The notes beneath the pieces are model-generated. The model was not told the DNA's origin. It was given only the letters and a program-made list of their open reading frames with translations, and made no database searches. A DNA stretch of 10,178 nucleotides from Clostridiales bacterium (GTDB taxonomy: Bacteria; Bacillota; Clostridia; Lachnospirales; Lachnospiraceae). Made by a program: the position numbers and the translations under genes. Numbering within the stretch: the first letter of the stretch is position 1; every line of letters starts with the position of its first letter. Below are positions 1-6,651 of this stretch, one piece after another. Location of the stretch: positions 1-10,178 of the forward strand of contig JAJPYU010000125.1 in the NCBI GenBank assembly GCA_021204765.1, in the 5' to 3' direction.

Positions 1-101
1 TTGACCCGCCCAAAACATGAGCAAGAAGCCATTTTTCGAAGAAAAATGAGCGGATTGCGAATGTTTTGAGGATTGCGGGAGCGTGAAACGCGGAGCAATC
101 C
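1..101. repeat. Nested inverted repeats beyond the channel gene, possible dispersed extragenic element
   Basis: No gene is visible here. Three sets of complementary arms can be read. CATTTTTC at 30-37 pairs with GAAAAATG at 41-48 around a 3-base loop. CAAAACAT at 11-18 pairs with ATGTTTTG at 61-68, with CCCGC (5-9) and GCGGG (75-79) outside it. GGATTGC at 70-76 pairs with GCAATCC at 95-101 around an inner stem GCGT (81-84)/ACGC (88-91). GGATTGCG also occurs as a direct repeat at 52-59 and 70-77, so alternative pairings are possible. There is no clear U-run after any hairpin on the minus strand, so this does not look like a standard terminator for the channel gene. The arms are seen directly; that it is a dispersed family is inference. 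Confidence 0.45.
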
Positions 102-112
102 GTGGTATCATC

Positions 113-1009
113 CTATTTGACCCTGGTATCATCATATGATACAGTGACTTGGGGGAAAGGTATTTCTATCCCGGCATCATCAAGGGCATTTTTTATGTTT
201 TCAGTGAGTCTCCACTTCGTGGGCCAGTAGTCCTCAGCGGCTGTCCAGACACGAAGTCCCAGCTTCACAGCATGCTCTCCCAGTTCGCTGACGTATACGG
301 TCAGCTCCTCATCGGGAAGGCGCTTCTCCTCCGCCATCGCAACGTCAGTGAGAACCTGCCTGGCCTCCCGCAGGTCAGCGTGATAGGACACACTTATCTC
401 CAGATCTATGCGGCGCTTCTCCTCGTGGGTATAGTTTATCAGGCTGTCATTGGCCAGGTCGCCGTTGGGGATGACCACCAGGTTATTGTCTATGGTGTGG
501 AGCTCGGTATAGAAGAGCTCGATCTGGGTGACCGTTCCCTCATTGCCCTTGCTGTCCTTGATATAATCTCCCACTTTAAAAGGATGGAGCATGAGAATGA
601 GGACGCCCCCGGCAAAGTTGGACAAGGCTCCCTGCAGGCCCAATCCTATGGAAAGGCCGGCAGAACCGATAATAGCTACTACAGAGGCAGCGGTGATGCC
701 AAACCTGCCCAGGATCAGCAGGATCAGCAGGCACCACATGGCCACGAAGATCAGCTTGTCAAAGAACTGCTTGACTCCCTCGTCCCACTTAGTCTTCTCC
801 ATGAGGCGGCGGATGAGCTTACGCAGGGCCTTGATGACAAAGCGTCCCACGATAAGGACGATGATGGCGATAATAACCTTCACGATGAAGTCCAGGACCG
901 TGGGAAGGGAATTCTGCAGATACTGCATGAGGACACCGGGGCTGACGACGTCATCTGAGAGGGTTTCCTCAAGCACCTCTGTTACGTTTTCTGTAAGCAT
1001 AAATAACAT
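113..1009 (-). CDS. Small-conductance mechanosensitive ion channel (MscS family)
   Basis: An inner-membrane channel of 298 residues that should open under membrane tension to release solutes during hypo-osmotic shock. Three hydrophobic segments are visible, at about residues 36-58, 83-103 and 108-141. The last carries the Gly/Ala-rich pore-helix pattern of MscS (GSAGLSIGLGLQGALSNFAGG, residues 115-135), followed by the start of the beta domain (HPFKVGDYI) and the loop VVIPNGDLAN near 178-187. The C-terminal IPFPQ (283-287) is another family hallmark. Length is close to the E. coli MscS type, with no extra domains. The start at 1009 is preferred over the in-frame ATG at 1000 because a purine-rich GAAGAGAG lies about 9 bases upstream of the former. 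It follows the DUF1015 gene by 61 bases with no terminator seen, so it may be co-transcribed, though no metabolic link to the operon is evident. Confidence 0.93.
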   Translation of the reverse strand: MLFMLTENVTEVLEETLSDDVVSPGVLMQYLQNSLPTVLDFIVKVIIAIIVLIVGRFVIKALRKLIRRLMEKTKWDEGVKQFFDKLIFVAMWCLLILLILGRFGITAASVVAIIGSAGLSIGLGLQGALSNFAGGVLILMLHPFKVGDYIKDSKGNEGTVTQIELFYTELHTIDNNLVVIPNGDLANDSLINYTHEEKRRIDLEISVSYHADLREARQVLTDVAMAEEKRLPDEELTVYVSELGEHAVKLGLRVWTAAEDYWPTKWRLTENIKNALDDAGIEIPFPQVTVSYDDTRVK

Positions 1010-1070
1010 AAGTATTTACTCTCTTCTTTACATTTACTTACCACAGCCGAAATCCGTTCAGCCATCTTTC

Positions 1071-2393
1071 CTACGATAATTTATGAATAAACAGCCCACT
1101 TCTGAGCTTGGGCTCGAACCATGTCGATTTCGGAGGCATGAGAAGACCCGCGTCGGCGACGGCGAAGAGCTCAGCAATGGATGTCGGGTACATTGCAAAG
1201 GCAACAGCGGAGTCTGTGTGGCAGCGGCGCTCCAGCTCATCCATGCCCCGGATCCCCCCTACGAAGCCTATTCTGGGATCAGTCTTTGGGTCTTCAATGC
1301 CGAGAACTGGGTTAAGGAGCAGATTCTGCAAAAGGGAGACGTCAAGTCCCGCCACCGGATCATCCGGCCTGTCCTCCTTACGGATACGGCAGAGATACCA
1401 TTTCCTATCCAGATACATGGAGAAGCTGCCCTTTTCGGCCGGCTTTCTCGGATCGGTACCGGAGTCTGTCACCAGATCCATCCCATTGTCATCCCCAACT
1501 TTTATTTTAGCAAAACCTTTATTCCCACAATTACCGGCCGCATCTATTGGAGTGACCTCAAAAATGTCTTCCACCTTCGCCAGGAGATCCTCAGGCGCAA
1601 GCCCGTTTAAGTCCTTCACCACCCGGTTATAATCCATTATTTTCAGTTCTTCATCGGGAAAAAGCACGGAGAGAAAGTAATTAAACTCCTCCGTCCCGTC
1701 ATAGTCCGGATGCGCTTCCCTTCTCTTTAATCCGACTTTTACCGCAGAGGCCGCCCTGTGATGGCCGTCGGCGATGTAGATGCTGTCGATGCCGGCAAAG
1801 GCTGCCTGTATGTCTGCAATATCCTGCCCATCCGATATCACCCACACCCTGTGGGTCACTCCGTCCGGGGAGGTAAAGTCGTACTCCGGCTCGCCTGTCT
1901 TTACCTTATTCACTATGCCGCAGATAGTCTCATCGGCCCTGTAAGCCAAAAATATCGGTCCGGTCTGGGCGTCGCAGGCATCCACATGGTTTATGCGGTC
2001 CACTTCTTTCTCCGCCCGGGTATTCTCGTGCTTTTTGATGACACCGTTTGCATAGTCGTCAATAGAAGCACAGGCGGCGATACCGGTCTGGCTCCGCCCA
2101 TCCATGGTCAGCTCATAGATATAGTAGCAGGGCACCTCCTCTGTGATAAAGTCGCCCCTCTTTACCATGTCCCAGAGTATATCGTGAGCCTTTTCGTACA
2201 CTCTCGGATCATATATGTCCACGCTCCCAGGGAAATTCGTCTCCGCCCGGTCTATCCGCAGAAACGACATCGGCTCCCTCTCCACCTCGGACTTCGCCTC
2301 TTCCCTATTATAAACATCATAGGGCAGAGCCGCGATCCGGGCGGCCTCATCGCGGCACGGCCTTATGCTCTTAAAGGGTTTAATTACTGCCAT
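1071..2393 (-). CDS. DUF1015 (COG4198) family protein, function unknown, linked to serine genes
   Basis: A 440-residue, apparently soluble cytoplasmic protein. I recognise the family from its N-terminus (KPFKSIRP near residue 5), the segment KKHENTRAEKEVDR (120-133), the motif ADGHHRAA (208-215), and the C-terminal block MPPKSTWFEPKLRSG (419-433). No member activity is established to my knowledge. The Asp-Gly-His-His-Arg motif recalls the Gly-X-His-Arg phosphate-handling loop of the ParB/sulfiredoxin fold, which includes free serine kinases; that comparison is inference. The ATG at 2393 has AGGAG seven bases upstream. The gene follows serA by 52 bases in the same direction, so a job tied to serine or phosphoserine is plausible. 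Residues about 283-322 form a Gly/Asp/Lys-rich stretch that looks like an insertion between conserved blocks. Confidence 0.88.
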   Translation of the reverse strand: MAVIKPFKSIRPCRDEAARIAALPYDVYNREEAKSEVEREPMSFLRIDRAETNFPGSVDIYDPRVYEKAHDILWDMVKRGDFITEEVPCYYIYELTMDGRSQTGIAACASIDDYANGVIKKHENTRAEKEVDRINHVDACDAQTGPIFLAYRADETICGIVNKVKTGEPEYDFTSPDGVTHRVWVISDGQDIADIQAAFAGIDSIYIADGHHRAASAVKVGLKRREAHPDYDGTEEFNYFLSVLFPDEELKIMDYNRVVKDLNGLAPEDLLAKVEDIFEVTPIDAAGNCGNKGFAKIKVGDDNGMDLVTDSGTDPRKPAEKGSFSMYLDRKWYLCRIRKEDRPDDPVAGLDVSLLQNLLLNPVLGIEDPKTDPRIGFVGGIRGMDELERRCHTDSAVAFAMYPTSIAELFAVADAGLLMPPKSTWFEPKLRSGLFIHKLS

Positions 2394-2445
2394 AATGAAC
2401 TCCTGTTTTTCGACGGACTCGTTTTCACATGAGCGCCTTAAAATA

Positions 2446-3615
2446 CTACTTTATTACACGTACCTTAAGCACACCTTCGACAGCTTTAAGTGCCGCGATG
2501 ATCTCGTCCGTGACCGGCTCATCCAGGTCGATAAGGGAGTAGGCGTAGTCCCCCTTGCTCTTGTTCGTCATGTCGGATATATTTATCCCGGCATCTCCCA
2601 TGACCGCAGCGTACTTTGTGATAGTATTCTTTACATTCCTGTGTATCACGGAAACCCTCCCTGCAGTGGAACACACTCCCATGTTGCAATCAGGGAAATT
2701 CACGGAGTGGGTGATATTTCCGTTTTCAATGAAATCCCTTATCTCATCCACAGCCATGATGGCGCAGTTATCCTCGGACTCCGCGGTAGAGGCTCCCAGA
2801 TGAGGTATCACGATGCAGCCCTCGGCCCCGGCAGTCGTGGGCGTGGGGAAATCAACCACGTATTTTTTAATTTTACCCTCCTTTAAGGCGGCCACGACAG
2901 CCTCCTCGTCCACCAGCCCGTCTCTGGCGAAATTAAGCACCACGGCGTTTGGCTTCATGGATGCGATGGCCTCTGCGCTCACCATTTTCCTGGTGGCGTC
3001 CATAAGGGGCACATGGATGGTGATAAAGTCGCACTCCTTATAAATCTCATCCACAGAGAGCACGTGCATTACCTGGGTGGAGACATTCCAGGCGGCGTTT
3101 ACGGATAGATATGGATCGTATCCCATGACCTTCATTCCCAGGGCCACTGCAGCATTTGCAACCCTCACACCGATAGCTCCCAATCCGATGACTCCCAGGG
3201 TCTTCCCCATGATCTCGGTACCGGCGAAAGCTTTCTTGGCTTTCTCCACGGTCTTGTTGATATTCCCATCGTCCCGGTTGTCCTTTACCCAGCCGATGCC
3301 GCCGACGATATCACGGCAGGAAAGGAGCATTCCGGCGATGACAAGCTCCTTTACCCCGTTTGCGTTGGCCCCGGGGGTGTTAAATACCACGACCCCCTTC
3401 GATGCACATTTATCCAGGGGGATGTTGTTTACTCCCGCCCCGGCCCTGGCTACTGCCAGCAGGGAATCGGGGAGCTCAATGTCATGCATCTGGGCGCTTC
3501 TTACCAGTATAGCCTCAGCGTCGGCGATATCATCGACCTTCTCATAGTTATCGGAAAACAGATCCAGGCCACAGGCTGCGATAGGATTTAAACAGGTATA
3601 TTTTGTCATTTTCAT
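2446..3615 (-). CDS. serA: D-3-phosphoglycerate dehydrogenase, short form with ACT domain
   Basis: Catalyses NAD-dependent oxidation of 3-phosphoglycerate to 3-phosphohydroxypyruvate, the first step of serine synthesis. The 389 residues comprise a D-2-hydroxyacid dehydrogenase catalytic and NAD-binding pair, with the Rossmann motif GVIGLGAIG at 141-149 and an acidic residue in MGYDPYL (D167) suited to NAD, then an ACT domain at about 319-389 that probably senses serine. The catalytic Arg (R231 in NFARDG) and His (H272 in PHLGAST) are present. The Glu normally found in a DVFxxEP-like segment is not obvious: the matching stretch reads VVDFPTPT (253-260). It is shorter than the E. coli-like and long types because no extra domain precedes the ACT domain. 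Two starts are possible, 3615 and 3609; AGAGG lies 4 bases before the first and 10 before the second, so the true start is uncertain by two residues. It sits between serC and the DUF1015 gene. Confidence 0.95.
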   Translation of the reverse strand: MKMTKYTCLNPIAACGLDLFSDNYEKVDDIADAEAILVRSAQMHDIELPDSLLAVARAGAGVNNIPLDKCASKGVVVFNTPGANANGVKELVIAGMLLSCRDIVGGIGWVKDNRDDGNINKTVEKAKKAFAGTEIMGKTLGVIGLGAIGVRVANAAVALGMKVMGYDPYLSVNAAWNVSTQVMHVLSVDEIYKECDFITIHVPLMDATRKMVSAEAIASMKPNAVVLNFARDGLVDEEAVVAALKEGKIKKYVVDFPTPTTAGAEGCIVIPHLGASTAESEDNCAIMAVDEIRDFIENGNITHSVNFPDCNMGVCSTAGRVSVIHRNVKNTITKYAAVMGDAGINISDMTNKSKGDYAYSLIDLDEPVTDEIIAALKAVEGVLKVRVIK

Positions 3616-3627
3616 TCATCCTCTCTA

Positions 3628-3675
3628 TTAATTATCATGTCCCCAGGCCGCCCTGCAGCAGCCGGGAACAATTAA
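3628..3675 (-). other. Imperfect inverted repeat in the serC-serA gap
   Basis: Read on the minus strand, TTAATTGTTCCC near the 5' side can pair with GGGGAC and, after a five-base bulge, AATTAA near the 3' side, with one G-U pair. A GC-rich loop lies between. The 3' arm ends next to the serA ribosome site (about 3620-3627). No U-run follows, so this is not a terminator. It could influence serA translation or stabilise the processed transcript, but the stem is interrupted and could be chance. Confidence 0.3.
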
Positions 3676-3683
3676 CTTAGTAT

Positions 3684-4766
3684 TCACGCATAACGCTTCT
3701 CGAAATCCCTCATGAACTCAACCAGGGTCTCCACGCCTGCTTTCGGCATGGCGTTGTAGATGGAAGCCCTCATGCCGCCCACGGTGCGGTGGCCTTTTAA
3801 GTTCTCCAGGCCGGCCTCTTTTGCCTCAGCAACAAACTTCGCCTCCATATCTTTATCGCCGATGATGAAAGGCACGTTCATCAGGGAACGGTCCTCTTTT
3901 ACTACGGTACCCTTAAACATGGAATTATTGTCCAGGTAATCGTAGAGGACAGCCGCTTTCTCCTCGTTTCTCTTCTGCATGGCATCAAGTCCTCCCAGGC
4001 TCTTTATCCACTTGAAGACCTTTCCGCAGATGTAAATGCCGTAGCAGGGCGGGGTGTTGTACATAGAGCCGTTGTCCACCTGGACCTTCAGGTTCAGCAT
4101 TGTGGGCACATAATCCGGCAGGTCATCGCGCAGGAGATCCTCGCGGATGATGACGATCTGGACGCCGGCAGGCCCGATATTTTTCTGGGCACCGCCATAG
4201 ATGACTCCGTATTTCTCCACATCTATGGGACCGGCAAGGAAGCAGGATGAGACGTCAGCTACCAGATCCTTGCCCTTGGTGTTGGGCAGGGTGTGGTAGG
4301 TGGTACCATAGATGGTATTGTTCTGGCAGATGTAGACGTAATCCGCATCCGGTGAGATGGGCAGGTCGGAGCAGTCCGGGATGTAGGAAAATGTCTTGTC
4401 CTCGGATGATGCAACCTTGTTGGCCTGGCCGTACTTTTTGGCTTCGTTGAAGGCCTTTCTGGCCCACTGACCGGTGACGATGTAGTCAGCCACTCCGTTT
4501 CTCATCAGGTTCATGGGGATAGTGGCGAAGTGAAGTGCCGCACCGCCCTGTAAAAATACTACCTTATAATTGTCAGGTATCCCCATCAGATCCCTCAGGT
4601 CAGCCTCAGCATCATCGATGATATCCTGGAACATCTTGGAGCGATGGCTCATCTCCATGACTGACATGCCGCAGCCGCGGTAATCCATCATCTCCCCGGC
4701 AGCTTCCTTTAAGACTTCCTCCGGCAGCACAGCCGGACCTGCGGAAAAGTTGTACACTCTGCTCAT
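3684..4766 (-). CDS. serC: Phosphoserine aminotransferase
   Basis: A PLP-dependent class V aminotransferase that converts 3-phosphohydroxypyruvate and glutamate to O-phosphoserine and 2-oxoglutarate, the second step of serine synthesis; the same family acts in PLP synthesis in some bacteria. At 360 residues it matches the usual family length. Family marks include YNFSAGPAVLP at the N-terminus, MEMSHRS (38-43), GQWARKA (99-105), the cofactor-ring Asp in VADVSS (D171), the Schiff-base lysine in GGAQKNIGPAG (K195), and the GHRTVGGMRAS block near the C-terminus that contributes phosphate-binding residues. The ATG at 4766 has a full AGGAGG eight bases upstream. It lies 78 bases after ilvB and 68 before serA. 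The gene order serC-serA gives the two enzymes consecutive in the pathway. Confidence 0.97.
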   Translation of the reverse strand: MSRVYNFSAGPAVLPEEVLKEAAGEMMDYRGCGMSVMEMSHRSKMFQDIIDDAEADLRDLMGIPDNYKVVFLQGGAALHFATIPMNLMRNGVADYIVTGQWARKAFNEAKKYGQANKVASSEDKTFSYIPDCSDLPISPDADYVYICQNNTIYGTTYHTLPNTKGKDLVADVSSCFLAGPIDVEKYGVIYGGAQKNIGPAGVQIVIIREDLLRDDLPDYVPTMLNLKVQVDNGSMYNTPPCYGIYICGKVFKWIKSLGGLDAMQKRNEEKAAVLYDYLDNNSMFKGTVVKEDRSLMNVPFIIGDKDMEAKFVAEAKEAGLENLKGHRTVGGMRASIYNAMPKAGVETLVEFMRDFEKRYA

Positions 4767-4844
4767 TTCTTTTTCCTCCTGGTAAAATGATACTTTTAAA
4801 AATATAGATATGCGCCGGTCTTTATCCTTGCGCCCTGATTACTG

Positions 4845-6524
4845 TTACTCTCTCTCCAGATCCGCCTTGTCAAAGGCATCACTGATCGGTGCACCCGGTG
4901 CCACCATTGGCCAGACATTGTCATCGCTGCCTATCATGCAGTCAATGACCACCGGGCCGTCCATATTAAGGGCCTGCGCAAATGCCTTTGCGAAGTCCTC
5001 CTGAGTGGTGACCCTGATGGCGTCGGCTCCCATGCCTTTCGCTATGGCGACAAAATCCACCCCATCATCAAAGACGGTATTGGAATACCTGTGCCCATAG
5101 AAGAGCTGCTGCCACTGATGGACCATGCCCAGGACACGGTTGTCTATGACTACCTGTATCAGAGGCAGATGCTGTCTGGCGGCGGTCATCAGCTCAATCA
5201 TATTCATGCGGAAGCAGCCGTCCCCGGCGATATTTACCACAGTCCTGCCGGGATTTCCCATCTGTGCCCCTATGGACGCTCCCAGCCCGTAACCCATGGT
5301 GCCCAGTCCTCCTGAGCTGATGAGCTGTCTGGGATGCCTGTACTTATAATACTGAGCCGCCCACATCTGATGCTGTCCCACTTCGGTGACTATGATGGCA
5401 TCACCCTCAGTCTGGCGGTAAATCTCCTCCATAATGAATGGACCGGTAAGACCCGGCTCAGGATATATCATGGGGTACTCCTCTTTCATCTCGGCGACCT
5501 CCCGCATCCATTCATCATGCTTCTGCTCAGGCAGGACCGCATTGATCCGCTCGAGTATCTCCCGCACATCTCCTATGATGTGGGCGTCTGTCAAGATAGT
5601 CTTATTGATCTCAGCGGCATCCACATCGAACTGGAGCACTTTCGCCTGTTCCGCGAAGTGCCTTGCGTCACCCACTACCCTGTCTGAAAACCTGGTGCCC
5701 ACGGCTATGAGCAGGTCACACTCGTTGACCCCGAAATTCGAGGTCTTGGTGCCGTGCATGCCCAGCATGCCGGTATATCTCTCATCCGTTCCGTCAAAAG
5801 CGCCCTTTCCCATAAGGGAATCGCACACCGGAGCATCCACCTTTTTTGCGAAATCAGCCAGCTCTTTGCTGGCATTGGAAATGACAGCGCCGCCTCCCAC
5901 AAAGATAAAAGGCCTGCGGGACTTTTTTATCATATCCACAGCGGTCTCTACGGCCTCGTCATTGATCTGATCCGTTGAGGGAAGCACCCGGCCGATCCTT
6001 TTCGGCTCAAATTCTGTCTTATTGGCCGTCACGTCCTTGGTGATATCCACCAGCACCGGACCCGGCCTGCCTTTCTGGGCGATGCGGAAAGCACGGCGGA
6101 TGGTATCCGCCAGGACGTCAACATTTTTCACTATGAAATTGTGCTTTGTGATGGGCATGGTGATACCGGCGATATCCACCTCCTGGAAGCTGTCCTTTCC
6201 AAGGCTGGCCAGATTCACATTGCAGGTGATGGCCACCATGGGCACTGAGTCCATGAAAGCCGTGGCGATACCGGTGACCAGGTTCGTGGCACCGGGACCG
6301 CTGGTGGCCAGGCACACCCCCACCTTCCCGGTGGAGCGGGCATAGCCGTCCGCAGCATGGGAGGCTCCCTGCTCATGTGAGGTCAGCACGTGATGTATCT
6401 CGTCGGAATGCTTGTAAAGCTCATCGTAGACATTTAAAATGGTCCCGCCGGGAAAGCCGAACACCGTGTCCACGCCCTGTTCCTTCAGACATTCTATAAC
6501 TATCTCTGCTCCTGTAAGCTGCAT
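4845..6524 (-). CDS. ilvB: Acetolactate synthase large (catalytic) subunit
   Basis: A ThDP-, Mg- and FAD-dependent enzyme joining two pyruvates to acetolactate, or pyruvate and 2-oxobutyrate to acetohydroxybutyrate, at the entry to valine, leucine and isoleucine synthesis. From the ATG at 6524 it has 559 residues, normal for the family. Visible are FGFPGG (22-27), the catalytic Glu E51 in HEQGASHAADGYAR, the SGPGATN loop (75-81), and the ThDP/Mg motif running from GDG (434-436) to N462. The latter segment reads IDNRVLGMV where many homologues have NN; the metal-binding second Asn is kept. A longer reading frame begins at a TTG at 6563, but that codon touches a likely -10 box and has no good ribosome site. 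The regulatory small subunit (ilvN/ilvH) is not next to it, which is unusual but not rare. It lies between ilvD and serC. Confidence 0.96.
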   Translation of the reverse strand: MQLTGAEIVIECLKEQGVDTVFGFPGGTILNVYDELYKHSDEIHHVLTSHEQGASHAADGYARSTGKVGVCLATSGPGATNLVTGIATAFMDSVPMVAITCNVNLASLGKDSFQEVDIAGITMPITKHNFIVKNVDVLADTIRRAFRIAQKGRPGPVLVDITKDVTANKTEFEPKRIGRVLPSTDQINDEAVETAVDMIKKSRRPFIFVGGGAVISNASKELADFAKKVDAPVCDSLMGKGAFDGTDERYTGMLGMHGTKTSNFGVNECDLLIAVGTRFSDRVVGDARHFAEQAKVLQFDVDAAEINKTILTDAHIIGDVREILERINAVLPEQKHDEWMREVAEMKEEYPMIYPEPGLTGPFIMEEIYRQTEGDAIIVTEVGQHQMWAAQYYKYRHPRQLISSGGLGTMGYGLGASIGAQMGNPGRTVVNIAGDGCFRMNMIELMTAARQHLPLIQVVIDNRVLGMVHQWQQLFYGHRYSNTVFDDGVDFVAIAKGMGADAIRVTTQEDFAKAFAQALNMDGPVVIDCMIGSDDNVWPMVAPGAPISDAFDKADLERE

Positions 6525-6534
6525 ATTGTAAATT

Positions 6535-6541
6535 CCTCTCT
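6535..6541 (-). promoter_or_regulatory. Ribosome-binding site that sets the ilvB start
   Basis: AGAGAGG on the minus strand lies 10 bases upstream of the ATG at 6524. It supports the start giving MQLTGAEIV, typical of acetolactate synthases, over the TTG 13 codons earlier. Confidence 0.6.
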
Positions 6542-6562
6542 GATCGTTCTTATAACTTTGCA

Positions 6563-6591
6563 ATTATAATACCATAAAGATCTGTCCGAAA
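6563..6591 (-). promoter_or_regulatory. Possible internal promoter before ilvB
   Basis: A perfect TATAAT lies at 6563-6568 on the minus strand. The hexamer 17 bases upstream (6586-6591) is TTTCGG, a weak match to TTGACA. A start of transcription near 6556 would leave a leader of about 30 bases including the ribosome site. The 122-base gap, the largest inside the operon, leaves room for it. The poor -35 keeps confidence low; read-through from leuB remains possible. Confidence 0.35.
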
Positions 6592-6624
6592 TCCGGTCAT
6601 CCGCCCATACAGGCAAGCCCATCT

Positions 6625-6651
6625 GTCCGGCTGCAGTCCGGACTTTTTATT
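6625..6651 (+). terminator. Terminator-like hairpin facing the operon, at the ilvD 3' end
   Basis: On the plus strand GTCCGG (6625-6630) and CCGGAC (6638-6643) form a six-pair stem with a seven-base loop, followed directly by TTTTTATT (6644-6651). That is the shape of an intrinsic terminator, but it would stop transcription running opposite to the genes. On the minus strand the stem comes three bases after the ilvD stop codon and has no U-run after it, so it should not end the operon transcript; there it could protect the ilvD 3' end. Confidence 0.35.

Noticed and set aside
149..958. A 269-codon open frame on the plus strand opposite the MscS gene
   Set aside because: It lies wholly antisense to a clear MscS gene, has no family-like motifs and is rich in residues expected from reading the complement. 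It is a shadow frame.
1758..2432. A 224-codon plus-strand frame opposite the DUF1015 gene
   Set aside because: Antisense to a conserved gene with recognisable motifs; no ribosome site or domain of its own.
4767..4844. A terminator or promoter in the ilvB-serC gap
   Set aside because: Only a self-complementary TTTTAAAA and two distant GCGC tetramers are present; no stem with a U-run and no convincing promoter pair.
6525..6563. Extended N-terminus of IlvB from a TTG start
   Set aside because: The TTG abuts a likely -10 box, has no good ribosome site, and the extra 13 residues do not match acetolactate synthase N-termini; the ATG at 6524 has AGAGAGG upstream.
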